From the NCBI RefSeq assembly GCF_050433225.1, contig NZ_JBNPXQ010000005.1, positions 186,001-250,000 of the forward strand: a DNA stretch of 64,000 bases. The letters run 5' to 3'. This document shows, piece after piece, positions 8,414-16,677 of the stretch. The DNA is from Sphingomonas_D zeicaulis. GTDB taxonomy: Bacteria > Pseudomonadota > Alphaproteobacteria > Sphingomonadales > Sphingomonadaceae. The position numbers were made by a program, and so were the translations under genes. Position 1 is the stretch's first letter; every line of letters begins with the position of its first letter. Below the pieces are notes generated by a model. It was given only the letters and a program-made list of their open reading frames with translations, did no database searches and was not told the origin of the DNA.

Positions 8414-9880
8414 TCAACCGCCGAGCTTCTTCAGTGCAATCGGCCGGCGCGGGATCGTGACCGTCTTCTGCCGCGTGTAGAAGGCCTCGCAAGCGGCACC
8501 GCCATCCGCGCCGACGCCCGAATCCTTGTAGCCGCCGAACGGTGCGCGCAGTTCGCGCATCATCGGCGTGTTGCACCACACGATGCCCGCCTCGATCCGC
8601 TCCTGCGCCTCCATGATCCGCGCGATGCTCTGCGACCAGACGTACGAGACCAGCCCGAAGCGGCTTGCGTTGGCGATGCGATAGGCTTCCTCGTCGGTGT
8701 CGAACACGATCAGCGCCGCGAACGGCCCGAAAATCTCCTCCTGGCAGACGCGCGCATCGTTGGAGGAGGCGCGGACAACGGTGGGCTCGACATAGCAGCC
8801 GCGCTCGAACTGCGGGGCGCGGCGGCCGCCGGTGAGCAGCGCGTCGCCCGATCCCGCCTCGGGCACGAAGCTCAGCACATGCTGCATGTGGCGTTGCGAG
8901 ACGAGCGGGCCGATCTCGGTCGACAGATCGAGCGGATCGCCGACGCGGATCTTGCGCGTGCGCTCGACGAACGCCTCAATAAAGCGATCGGCGATGCCGC
9001 GCTGGACGAGGATGCGTGAGCCGGCGAGGCATTGCTGGCCATTGTTGGTGAAGATGCCGAGCAGCGCGCCATCGACCGCAGCCTCGAAATCGGCATCGTC
9101 GAAGATGATGTTGGCGGATTTGCCGCCCAGTTCCACCGTCGCCGGCTTCAGCAATTCGCCGGCGGTGCGCATGATCACCCGGCCGGTCGGCGTGCCGCCG
9201 GTGAAGGTGACGACATCGACGCCGGGGTTGCGGATCAGCCGGTCCCCGGTGGTGGCGCCGCGGCCGTTGACGAGGTTGACGACGCCCTCCGGCAGCCCGG
9301 CCTCGCCGAGCAGCGCGACCAGCCGGCTGATGCCCAGCGGCGCCTGTTCGGAGGGCTTGAGAACGCAGCTATTGCCGAACGCGATCGACGAGGCGATCTT
9401 CATCGATCCCAGCGCAAGCGGCGAATTCCACGGCGAGATCAGCGCCGCGACGCCCACCGGTTCGCGCCGCACGAAGGTGAGATAGTCGGGATTCTGTTCG
9501 TAGAGGTCACCGACGCTCTGGCCGATATAGTCGGCGAAGAAGCGGAAATTGTCGGCGGCGCGCAGGATCGAGCGGTTGCGGAGCTGGCTGCGCGGAATGC
9601 CGGTGTTGGCGGTCTCGATGTCCGCCAGTTCGTCGGCGGCGCCGTCGATCAGCTCAGCGCATCGCCGCAGCACCGCTTGGCGCTTGTCGACCGCCATCTT
9701 GCGCCATGCGCCATCGTCGAACGCGCGGCGCGCGGCGGCGACGGCGCGGTCCACCGTCGCGCCGTCGGCTTCGGGCAACTCGGCGATCAGGCTGTCGTCG
9801 GCGGGGTTGATCACGGGAATCGGCGCGTCGCCGGTGGTGATCGTCTCGCCGGCGACCAGCGCGGTTATAACTTCGGTCAC
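8414..9880 (-). CDS. NAD(P)-dependent aldehyde dehydrogenase
   Basis: The product is a 488-residue aldehyde dehydrogenase. Asn152 in SPWNSPL, Glu250 in ATVELGGKSAN and the nucleophile Cys284 in NNGQQCLAGSR are all present, as is TFTGGTPTGR for the cofactor. GTG 9880 is preferred because it gives the normal family length and overlaps the upstream TAG by one base. It oxidises an aldehyde, possibly a semialdehyde, to the acid. It is the last gene of a minus-strand operon with a flavin monooxygenase and an Asp/Glu-racemase-fold enzyme. Closest relatives by eye are betaine-aldehyde and carboxymethyl-hydroxymuconate semialdehyde dehydrogenases, but the substrate is open. Confidence 0.9.
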   Translation of the reverse strand: MTEVITALVAGETITTGDAPIPVINPADDSLIAELPEADGATVDRAVAAARRAFDDGAWRKMAVDKRQAVLRRCAELIDGAADELADIETANTGIPRSQLRNRSILRAADNFRFFADYIGQSVGDLYEQNPDYLTFVRREPVGVAALISPWNSPLALGSMKIASSIAFGNSCVLKPSEQAPLGISRLVALLGEAGLPEGVVNLVNGRGATTGDRLIRNPGVDVVTFTGGTPTGRVIMRTAGELLKPATVELGGKSANIIFDDADFEAAVDGALLGIFTNNGQQCLAGSRILVQRGIADRFIEAFVERTRKIRVGDPLDLSTEIGPLVSQRHMQHVLSFVPEAGSGDALLTGGRRAPQFERGCYVEPTVVRASSNDARVCQEEIFGPFAALIVFDTDEEAYRIANASRFGLVSYVWSQSIARIMEAQERIEAGIVWCNTPMMRELRAPFGGYKDSGVGADGGAACEAFYTRQKTVTIPRRPIALKKLGG

Positions 9881-10653
9881 TAGTCTCTCCCCGAAACGGC
9901 AACGCGGCAGCGCGCGCGCCAGGCTTGGCCCGGCGCCCCGGCCGGATCGATCGGATCGCCCAGGCCGAGCCGCGCGCACAGCGCGGCGGCGAGGCACAGG
10001 TTGGACGAAAGCAGCGGCACGCCGATGTCGACATCGGCAATCAGCGGCAGCGAGGGCATGCCGGTGCCGCTGAGCAGCACCGCATCGACACCGGCCAGAT
10101 CGGCGTGCGCGAGCGCGGCGCCGGCATCGGCGCTGCCCAGCGCATAGATGCCGCGCGTATCGCCACCGGGGCCGAGATCCCCCGCGGTGCCGGTCGCGGC
10201 GACCTCATAGCCGCGGCCTTCCCAATAACGGACTGCGGCGGTCGCGAGTTCGGGCGGATAGGGCGAGAGCAAGGCGATGCGCCGCGCCCCGATTCGGCTC
10301 AACGCAAGGTCGATCGCGTCGGCGGCGGTGACGATCGGATAGCCATAGCGATCCTCGCAGAAGTTGAGCACCGCGCGCTCGTCCCCGCCATTGACCAGAT
10401 AGGCGGAGGCGGTGCAGCCGAACCCGAACACGTCGGGGCGGAAGCTGTCGAACGCGGTGAGCTGCTCGCACAGCCCGAGCAGATAGGCGCGCAGCCGATC
10501 TGCCGGCGATGCCGCGCTGCTGGTGAGCCGCAGCACCGTCAGGCTCGTCGTCGGCGGCATCAGGATGCGCAACTCGGTCTCGACCGTGGGGTTGGCCTGC
10601 GGCGTGCCGACGCCGATCCGCCCCGCGCGGCCATAATCATAACCGCCGACCAT
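9880..10653 (-). CDS. Asp/Glu racemase-superfamily isomerase or decarboxylase
   Basis: The 257-residue product belongs with maleate isomerases and arylmalonate decarboxylases. Early residues GRIGVGTPQANPTVETEL match the substrate loop. The first cysteine is present (Cys80 in FGFGCTASAYL). The second catalytic position, normally SCT, reads SGTG with Gly196, so only one catalytic cysteine remains. Maleate isomerase needs both; arylmalonate decarboxylase normally keeps only the second. This enzyme is therefore the mirror case. ATG 10653 overlaps the upstream stop; TTG 10656 is less likely. In the operon it follows a flavin monooxygenase and precedes an aldehyde dehydrogenase. Confidence 0.82.
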   Translation of the reverse strand: MVGGYDYGRAGRIGVGTPQANPTVETELRILMPPTTSLTVLRLTSSAASPADRLRAYLLGLCEQLTAFDSFRPDVFGFGCTASAYLVNGGDERAVLNFCEDRYGYPIVTAADAIDLALSRIGARRIALLSPYPPELATAAVRYWEGRGYEVAATGTAGDLGPGGDTRGIYALGSADAGAALAHADLAGVDAVLLSGTGMPSLPLIADVDIGVPLLSSNLCLAAALCARLGLGDPIDPAGAPGQAWRARCRVAVSGRD

Positions 10654-11858
10654 CAATCGATCGCCGCCGCGCGGCGCAGGCCAGCGATCATCGAGCTGCG
10701 CAGCAGATGCTCGCGCGCCGCTTGCCGATCGCGTGCCGTCTTCTGCAGCGCCGCCAGCATCTCCTGCCGCTTGGCTCCGTCCCGCTCCTGCATCCGCGCG
10801 CGGTTGCGGTCCGCCTGCGCCAGCACCTCCTGCTCGGCGATCGGCCGGCGGCGGCGGGTGTAACGATCGAGCAGGTCGAGCGATGCGCCCGCGCGGATCT
10901 CGGCGAGCGTCGCGACCAGTTCGAACGCGTCATGGACGCCGCCGTTCATGCCCATGCCGCCCGAAGGCGAGTTGAGGTGCGCGGCGTCGCCCGCCAGCAC
11001 CACGCGGCCGCGGCGATAATCCTCGGCGATGCGCATGTGGATGCGATAGGCACGCGTCTCCAGCACCTCATGCCCGGCGGGATCGGGCGCGATTTCCTGA
11101 AGCTTGCGCGCGATGCTTGCCGGCTGCAGCCCATCCTCGATCGTCTCGTCATGATCGGGATAGAGGCTGCAGCGCCAGAGATGCGGCAGCCGTAGCAGGC
11201 TGAAGGTGCCGCCCGCCTTCCAGACATAGTTGACGTTGGAGAGGTCGGGCAGCCGCTCATGGAAAGGGAAGCTGGTCGTCGCGAGGATCGTCGTCTCGGG
11301 ATAGGTCTTGCCCTCGAACGCGATCCCAGCCTCGCGCCGGACGACGCTGCGCGCGCCGTCCGCACCGATCAGGAAGCGTGCGGTGAAGGCCTGCGGTTCG
11401 GCATCTTCGGACGCGTCGGCGGGCCGCGCGAGCAATGTCACACCATCCTCATCCTGCCGGAGGCCGGTGGCGCGCATGCCCAGCAGCACGCGGCCGTTGC
11501 GATCCTGCGCCAGCCGGTCGAGCAGCAGGGCGCACAGTTTCGACTGTTCGCATTGCAGCCGGAACGGATGGTCGGTGTCCCCCGCAATCGCGGAGAGATC
11601 GAACTCGGCGCGTTCGCCGGTCTCATGCATGCGGATCTGCCAGGTCGGGCTGCGCAGCCCTTGCGCGACGAGCGGCTGGGCCAGCCCGAAGCGGTCTAGC
11701 AGGTCGAGCGTCGGCGGGTGGAAGGTAGACGCGCGCAGGTCTGTCGCCAACACCGCCTCTTCGGCAATCAGCGTCCAGGCTATGCCATGCTGGCCGAGCA
11801 GGAAGGCAGCCGTCAGCCCCACCGGCCCCGCGCCCACGACGATGACTTCGCTGTCCAT
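10653..11858 (-). CDS. FAD-dependent aromatic-type monooxygenase
   Basis: The product is about 401 residues, a group A flavoprotein hydroxylase of the UbiH/PHBH type. The dinucleotide motif VIVVGAGPVGLTAAFLL is at the N-terminus. A GADGARSVVRREAGI stretch (family DG motif) lies mid-protein. VLAGDAAHLNSPSGGMGMN is the second FAD motif. ATG 11858 is used; an in-frame GTG at 11864 is possible. Such enzymes hydroxylate or epoxidise aromatic and heteroaromatic rings with NAD(P)H and O2. It is the first gene of the minus-strand operon, with operator site B 25 bases upstream, so it may be the entry step of that branch. Confidence 0.88.
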   Translation of the reverse strand: MDSEVIVVGAGPVGLTAAFLLGQHGIAWTLIAEEAVLATDLRASTFHPPTLDLLDRFGLAQPLVAQGLRSPTWQIRMHETGERAEFDLSAIAGDTDHPFRLQCEQSKLCALLLDRLAQDRNGRVLLGMRATGLRQDEDGVTLLARPADASEDAEPQAFTARFLIGADGARSVVRREAGIAFEGKTYPETTILATTSFPFHERLPDLSNVNYVWKAGGTFSLLRLPHLWRCSLYPDHDETIEDGLQPASIARKLQEIAPDPAGHEVLETRAYRIHMRIAEDYRRGRVVLAGDAAHLNSPSGGMGMNGGVHDAFELVATLAEIRAGASLDLLDRYTRRRRPIAEQEVLAQADRNRARMQERDGAKRQEMLAALQKTARDRQAAREHLLRSSMIAGLRRAAAID

Positions 11859-11882
11859 GTCCACCCATCGGTAAGAAACGAT

Positions 11883-11907
11883 TTATTTGTACTATCTCTA
11901 ATAGTAA
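11883..11907. promoter_or_regulatory. operator site B, probable GntR-type target
   Basis: The AT-rich stretch contains TTATTTG followed by the inverted repeat TACTAT-5-ATAGTA. Its reverse strand reads TAGAGATAGTACAAATAA, matching site A at 16 of 18 bases. It lies just upstream of the flavin monooxygenase start. It probably controls the monooxygenase-racemase-dehydrogenase operon. Confidence 0.62.
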
Positions 11908-12005
11908 TCGGCCCATGCAAGCGGATTTTGCACGGGACCAGAAACCTTCGGGATAAGCGCATTGGGCGATTGCTGGCGGGCGATCCGGGTGATACGCTCC
12001 GATTC

Positions 12006-12032
12006 GGAACACTGTTCTGCATTTCAGAACAG
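12006..12032 (+). promoter_or_regulatory. operator site 1, probable IclR target
   Basis: Three half-sites with fixed spacing: GGAAC-ACT-GTTCT then, eight bases on, AGAACA. The same 27-base arrangement recurs at 16634-16660 and, on the other strand, at 16458-16484. It ends 31 bases before the methyltransferase-like gene and points in its direction. Confidence 0.7.
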
Positions 12033-12063
12033 CCGAGAATGGTCGTCCAACGAGAGGGTCGCA

Positions 12064-13251
12064 ATGCAAGATCGCACCATCCCCAATTCGACGATCGCGG
12101 ACATCGAGGCGGTCACCCATGCCACGCATGACGAGGTCGCGCGCCAGCGCTTCTGCAGCGTGCTGCGTCGCCATGCGATCCAGGATTTCGCCAACGCGCT
12201 GGAGAGCGACTATCGCGGCCGCGTCGCGCCGAAGCTGCCAGCGGCGCCCGAAAGCTGGCGCGAGATCGACCGCGCGATGGAGAAGGAAGCGAGCTACCGC
12301 TTCTATTCCACGCTGCGCTATAACGCCCAGGAGATGTGCTTCCTTTCGGTGCAGCCCGAGGTGGAACGCGGCCTTCCCGAGCTGGTCGCCGTCGCGCGCG
12401 ACGCCGCGGAACGCAATCCGGCCGGCGGCTCGCTGACGCTTGATCCCGCGTTCGAGGTGCCCGCCTATGTCTCCACGCTCGACGTCCATCTGACGCCGGG
12501 CTGCTTCCACAGCGAATTCACCGCGGATGATGTCGCGCAGGGCGCGGTGGTCAATCTCGGCGCACGCGTCTTCACGGCGCAGCAGAGCCACCGTTCATGG
12601 GGCGGGGTCGCCCGCGTCATCAGCCGCTGGATCAAGGCGACCTATCCCGACGTCCGCCCGCTGCGCATGCTCGATATCGGCACGACCTCGGGCAAGAATC
12701 TGCTGCCCTATGTTGAGGCATTCGGGGGCGTCGAGGCACATGGCATCGATGTCGGCGCGCCGCTGCTGCGCTATGGCCATGCCGTGGCCGAGCATCATGG
12801 CCTGCCGGTGCACTTCAGCCAGCAGAATGCCGAGCGGACGAATTTCCCGGACGGCCATTTCGACCTGATCGTCTCCAGCTTCTTCTTCCACGAGATCCCG
12901 GTGTGGGCGACGAAGAAGGTGCTGGCCGAGTGCCAGCGACTGCTGAAGCCGGGCGGGCTGATGGTGCACCAGGAACTGCCCGCGCACGATCTGGTCGACG
13001 CCTGGGAGAATTATTTCTGGAACTGGGACACGCGGAACAACAATGAACCGGCCTACACCGCGTTCCGCAGCCAGGATCCGATCGAGCTGATGGCCAATGC
13101 CGGCTTCGACCGGGCGGCGAGCTTCGCGCACATTCTGCCGGACATCAACGCCTATCCCGATCGCGCGTCCGCCTTCGCGTGGGACGAGCCGGGCCGGCCG
13201 CGCCACGGCAAGGGCGGCTGGTATGTGTTCGGCAGCCGCAAGCCCGCCTGA
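12064..13251 (+). CDS. SAM-methyltransferase-fold protein with helical N-terminal domain, copy 1
   Basis: The product is 395 residues. Residues ~1-195 form a mostly helical domain with RQRFCSVLRRHA, SYRFYSTLRYNAQEMCF and STLDVHLTPGC. From ~196 on there is a class I SAM-binding domain: LRMLDIGTTSGKNLLPYVEA (motif I), HGIDVGAPLLRYG (acidic loop) and FDLIVSSFFFHEIP. A paralogue at 27685-28824 shares both domains. I do not know a characterised homologue. It may methylate a pathway intermediate, or use the fold for another reaction. An IclR-type operator lies directly upstream and the MFS transporter and IclR genes follow on the same strand, so this operon seems to be a regulated entry unit of the pathway. 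Confidence 0.75.
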   Translation: MQDRTIPNSTIADIEAVTHATHDEVARQRFCSVLRRHAIQDFANALESDYRGRVAPKLPAAPESWREIDRAMEKEASYRFYSTLRYNAQEMCFLSVQPEVERGLPELVAVARDAAERNPAGGSLTLDPAFEVPAYVSTLDVHLTPGCFHSEFTADDVAQGAVVNLGARVFTAQQSHRSWGGVARVISRWIKATYPDVRPLRMLDIGTTSGKNLLPYVEAFGGVEAHGIDVGAPLLRYGHAVAEHHGLPVHFSQQNAERTNFPDGHFDLIVSSFFFHEIPVWATKKVLAECQRLLKPGGLMVHQELPAHDLVDAWENYFWNWDTRNNNEPAYTAFRSQDPIELMANAGFDRAASFAHILPDINAYPDRASAFAWDEPGRPRHGKGGWYVFGSRKPA

Positions 13252-13327
13252 GCCGGCAGCACCATCACCACACTGACATTCTGAAACACCCGGCGGGGCA
13301 GGGCCCGCCGCATCGGGGGATTGCGAC

Positions 13328-14641
13328 GTGATACTCGACAGACATGGCGCCGGCTACCGCTGGTACGTCGTCATCCTCCTGCTGCTGATCTTCATCCTTT
13401 CCTATTTCGACCGCTTCATCCTCAGCCTGCTGGTTGAGCCGATCAAGGAAGCGCTGAAGCTCAGCGATTTTCAGATCGGGCTGTTGCTGGGACCGGCCTT
13501 TTCGCTGTTCCACATTATTGTCGCGATCCCGCTAGGCTGGTACGCCGACCGCTCCAACCGCAAATATCTGCTTATCGCGGGCATCCTGCTGTGGTGCACG
13601 ATGACGGCGGGCAGCGGCCTCGTCGCGACCTTCCTGCCCCTGTTTCTGATGAGGCTCGGCCTCGGCCTCGGCGAAGCGGTGGTCAGCCCCTGCTCCGTCT
13701 CGATGATCAGCGATTATTTCGATCGCAAGGAAAGGCCGCGCGCGATCAGCGTCTATATGGCTGGCCCCTATCTGGGTGCGGGCCTGGCCTTCCTGCTCGG
13801 CGGCTTCCTCGTTCGCGAGCTTCAGGAACTCGGCCATGTCACCTGGCCGCTGTTCGGCACGCTGGCACCCTGGCAGGCAACCTTCGTGCTCGTGGGCATC
13901 CCCGGCTTCATCTTCGCCGGGCTGATGATGACGGTGCGTGAACCGCAGCGGCAGGAAAAGACCGCCATCGGTCGCAACGGATGGTACGCCTTCCAATATA
14001 TCTTCGCGCGCTGGCGCGGTTTCGGCTCGCTGTTCGTCGGCTCAACCTGCAATTTTGCGCTGAGTGCGCTGACCCTGTGGAACGTGCCATTGTTCTCGCG
14101 CGTGTGGGGCTGGGGCGTGGCCGAAACCGGCCTTGTCACCGGCGCATTCTATTTCACCGCGGGGCCGATCGGCACCGCGGTCGCGGTGTGGGCGCACAAA
14201 CAACTGGGTCCGAAGCATGTCGATGCCTCGATGCGCGTGCTGCTGCTCGGCCTGCTGATCTGCGTGCCAGCAAGCGCGCTCTACCCGGTGATGCCGACGC
14301 CGGAGATCGCGGTGATCTTTATGTTCATCGCCTTCATCGGCAAGTCGGTGGCGACCGCGGGCGGCCCCGCATCGATGGCATTGATCACGCCGGGCGAAAT
14401 CCGCACCCAGTCGATGGCGATCTTCAACACCGTCATCTCGCTGATCGGCCCATTGCTCGGCCCACCGATCATCGGTGCGGCCACCGACCTTTCGGGCGAT
14501 CCCAAAAATATCGGCATCGTACTCACCGGCTACGTGATCCTGCTTGGCGCACCGGCGATTTTGATTACATGGCGCGGACTGACATATTATCGCCAGGCGG
14601 CGCATGATCTGGACGCATCGCTCGCATCGTCGAAGGGTTGA
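13328..14641 (+). CDS. MFS transporter
   Basis: The product is 437 residues with about 12 hydrophobic segments. It opens with YVVILLLLIFILSYFDRFIL and carries the MFS loop signature GWYADRSNRKYLLIAG between helices 2 and 3. The start is GTG 13328, with GGGGGA seven bases upstream. Composition resembles the anion/aromatic-acid exporters and importers found beside degradation genes. It probably takes up the pathway substrate or an intermediate across the inner membrane. It lies 76 bases after the methyltransferase-like gene and is followed closely by the IclR regulator, so the three are probably one transcript. Confidence 0.85.
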   Translation: MILDRHGAGYRWYVVILLLLIFILSYFDRFILSLLVEPIKEALKLSDFQIGLLLGPAFSLFHIIVAIPLGWYADRSNRKYLLIAGILLWCTMTAGSGLVATFLPLFLMRLGLGLGEAVVSPCSVSMISDYFDRKERPRAISVYMAGPYLGAGLAFLLGGFLVRELQELGHVTWPLFGTLAPWQATFVLVGIPGFIFAGLMMTVREPQRQEKTAIGRNGWYAFQYIFARWRGFGSLFVGSTCNFALSALTLWNVPLFSRVWGWGVAETGLVTGAFYFTAGPIGTAVAVWAHKQLGPKHVDASMRVLLLGLLICVPASALYPVMPTPEIAVIFMFIAFIGKSVATAGGPASMALITPGEIRTQSMAIFNTVISLIGPLLGPPIIGAATDLSGDPKNIGIVLTGYVILLGAPAILITWRGLTYYRQAAHDLDASLASSKG

Positions 14642-14649
14642 GTAGCAGT

Positions 14650-15420
14650 ATGGACAAGACGATCGTGAAGGGCATGTCGGTGCTCGAGGCGCTGATCGCA
14701 GCGCCCGAGCCGATGGGCGTGTCCGAACTGGCGCGCCAGGTGGGGCTGACCAAGAGCAATATTCACCGCTATCTGCAGACCTTCGTCGGCCTCGGCTATG
14801 TCTCCAGCATGGACGGCCGTTATTCGGCGACGCTCAAGGTATGGCAGCAGGGCTCCAAGGTGATCGAAAGGCTCGACATTCGCCGCTCGATCCGCCCGAT
14901 CATGGACCGGCTGGCGCGCGCCACGTTGGAAACCGTCCACCTCGCCATCTCGGCCGGACCCGACGTGATCTATGTCGACAAGTCCGAGGGCGTCCATTCG
15001 GTGCGCGCCTTTTCCGAGATCGGCGAACGCGCACCGACGCATTGTTCGGCGACCGGCAAGGTCTTCCTCGCCTATCACCCGACCGCGATGCAGGAAACGC
15101 TGGCCAAGTCGCTGCGCTATTATACGCCGCGCACCATCGTCGACCCCGATGCGCTGATCGCCGCCGCGGAGGAGGTTCGCGCCTCCGGCATCGCGATCAA
15201 CCGCGGCGAATGGGAAGTCGCGGTCGGCGGCATCGCCGCGCCGGTGTGGGGGCCCGACGACCAGATCATCGCCGCAATGGGGCTGACCTTGCCGCTCGTC
15301 CGCTTCACCGAAGATGGGGCCGCAACCTTGATCGCGCAGATCCGCGCGGCGGCGGCGGAAGCCTCCCGCTCGCTGGGTGCGTCGACGCGGCTGATTGCGG
15401 AGGATCGCCTCGTCGCGTGA
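14650..15420 (+). CDS. IclR-family transcriptional regulator
   Basis: The 256-residue protein has an N-terminal winged helix (MGVSELARQVGLTKSNIHRY, residues ~22-41) and a C-terminal IclR effector domain with HCSATGKVFLAYHP and SGIAINRGEWEVAVGGIAAP. ATG 14650 is chosen over TTG 14638 because the purine-rich GAAGGG lies too close to the TTG. IclR proteins bind palindromic sites and respond to small acids or aromatic compounds. Three nearly identical 27-base sites at 12006, 16458 and 16634 flank this gene and are its likely targets. That would put the methyltransferase, both hydrolase branches and the flavoprotein under its control. Confidence 0.9.
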   Translation: MDKTIVKGMSVLEALIAAPEPMGVSELARQVGLTKSNIHRYLQTFVGLGYVSSMDGRYSATLKVWQQGSKVIERLDIRRSIRPIMDRLARATLETVHLAISAGPDVIYVDKSEGVHSVRAFSEIGERAPTHCSATGKVFLAYHPTAMQETLAKSLRYYTPRTIVDPDALIAAAEEVRASGIAINRGEWEVAVGGIAAPVWGPDDQIIAAMGLTLPLVRFTEDGAATLIAQIRAAAAEASRSLGASTRLIAEDRLVA

Positions 15421-15435
15421 CGATGTAAGAAACTT

Positions 15436-15457
15436 CCCTCTCCCCAAGGGGAGGGGG
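15436..15457. terminator. hairpin terminator between converging genes
   Basis: CCCTCTCCCC at 15436-15445 pairs with GGGGAGGGGG from 15448 across a two-base loop. It separates the IclR gene from the end of the minus-strand alpha/beta-hydrolase gene. Confidence 0.6.
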
Positions 15458-15489
15458 GCAATTCGGCGCCCTTCTCTAGCCGCAACCCG

Positions 15490-16446
15490 TTACCGCTTCA
15501 CCGCCTCCCGTAGGAACTCCGCGGCGATATCCGACCAGCGCGCGGGCTCGACCATCAGCATATGCGCCGAACCGTCGGAGAATTTCTCGTATCGGAAGTT
15601 CGGTTTCATTGCCCCCGTCCGCTCGTCGATCGCGTTAAGGGCATCCTTGCCGTCGGACAGCACCAGCAGCGGCGCTTCGATCCGCTTGAGGTCGCCGGCC
15701 ATGTCATTGGCATAGACCGCTTCGTGCGCCACGTCCGACGCACCGGCGAGAAACATATTCAGGGTCGACCAGTTGATCGTCGCGAGGTTGCGCGGATAGG
15801 CGCCCTGCGCCTTGAACAGCTTGTCGTAATAGGCGCTGAGATGGCTGCCGTCGGGCTTCAGCGAGAGATCCGGGTGCGGCAGCGCGCGGCGCTGGGCGCG
15901 CTCGGCATCGTTGTAATTGGGCGCACCGTGGAGGATCACGCCGGTTACCCGGTCGCCATGGCGCGCAGCGAAGGCGGCAACGATGGCGGCACCGGTGTGG
16001 TGACCTGCGAACGCCGCCTTGCGGATGTGCAGCGCGTCGAGCACCGGCAGCATGTTCTCGGCATAGGCGGCGATCGTCGGCTTGCCCGCCGGCGCATCGG
16101 ACATGCCATAGCCCGGCGTGTCGATCGCCAATGTGCGAATGCCGCGCGCCGCGAGGCAGGGCTGGATGTCGGCGAATTCGATGATCGACCATGGCGTCTG
16201 GTGGATCAGCACCAGCACAGGCCCGTCCTCGGGCCCCATAAGCCGATAATGCACCTGCCCCATCGGCGTGGCGGCATAGCCCTTGCCGCCCTTGAGCACG
16301 CCCAGCCCGTCCCACCGCGAATCCTGCGGAGAGGGCGGCACGCAACGCTCGGCGCGCACAGTCGGCGGCTCGGCCGCATCCTCAGCGGCGGCGGGGCCCG
16401 CCAGCACCATCGCCATCAAACCGGCCGCGACCGTCACTTTGAACAT
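15490..16446 (-). CDS. exported alpha/beta-hydrolase-fold protein with His in the nucleophile elbow
   Basis: The 318-residue product starts with a clear signal peptide (FKVTVAAGLMAMVLAGPAAA, cut before Glu22), so it acts in the periplasm. The fold is normal: VLVLIHQTPWS for the oxyanion strand, LAIDTPGYGMSDAPAG and LVLSDGKDALN. The nucleophile elbow, however, reads G-H-H-T-G (148-152), placing His150 where Ser, Cys or Asp should be. A downstream His remains (GSAHMLMVE). Either it hydrolyses by another route or it catalyses a lyase- or isomerase-type reaction. A related protein at 18093 has the same change. An IclR-type operator lies 12 bases before the start. Confidence 0.82.
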   Translation of the reverse strand: MFKVTVAAGLMAMVLAGPAAAEDAAEPPTVRAERCVPPSPQDSRWDGLGVLKGGKGYAATPMGQVHYRLMGPEDGPVLVLIHQTPWSIIEFADIQPCLAARGIRTLAIDTPGYGMSDAPAGKPTIAAYAENMLPVLDALHIRKAAFAGHHTGAAIVAAFAARHGDRVTGVILHGAPNYNDAERAQRRALPHPDLSLKPDGSHLSAYYDKLFKAQGAYPRNLATINWSTLNMFLAGASDVAHEAVYANDMAGDLKRIEAPLLVLSDGKDALNAIDERTGAMKPNFRYEKFSDGSAHMLMVEPARWSDIAAEFLREAVKR

Positions 16447-16457
16447 TTCACCACCCC

Positions 16458-16484
16458 ATGTTCTATTATTCGGAACAACGTTCC
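16458..16484 (-). promoter_or_regulatory. operator site 2, probable IclR target
   Basis: On the minus strand it reads GGAAC-GTT-GTTCC, then eight bases, then AGAACA. This is the same 27-base layout as sites 1 and 3 and points towards the alpha/beta-hydrolase gene starting 12 bases on. Confidence 0.7.
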
Positions 16485-16633
16485 AATATGCAGCGTGATT
16501 GTGATGGGGTACCGAGTCAATGCTTATCGAATGTCGACCAGAGAAACGGGGATTTCCGGCACGCACTGCGTCAATCGCTGCGTCGCAAATACCCGCTTGA
16601 CGACCAGTAAAACCCGGCGCTAGCCTCAATTAT

Positions 16634-16660
16634 AGAACACCGTTCTGAATATTAGAACAC
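16634..16660 (+). promoter_or_regulatory. operator site 3, probable IclR target
   Basis: It reads AGAAC-ACC-GTTCT, then eight bases, then AGAACA. It ends 17 bases before the flavoprotein ATG, so a bound regulator would block early transcription or initiation of the flavoprotein-hydrolase-GST operon. Confidence 0.72.
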
Positions 16661-16677
16661 AGGGAGTCGCGGGGGTC

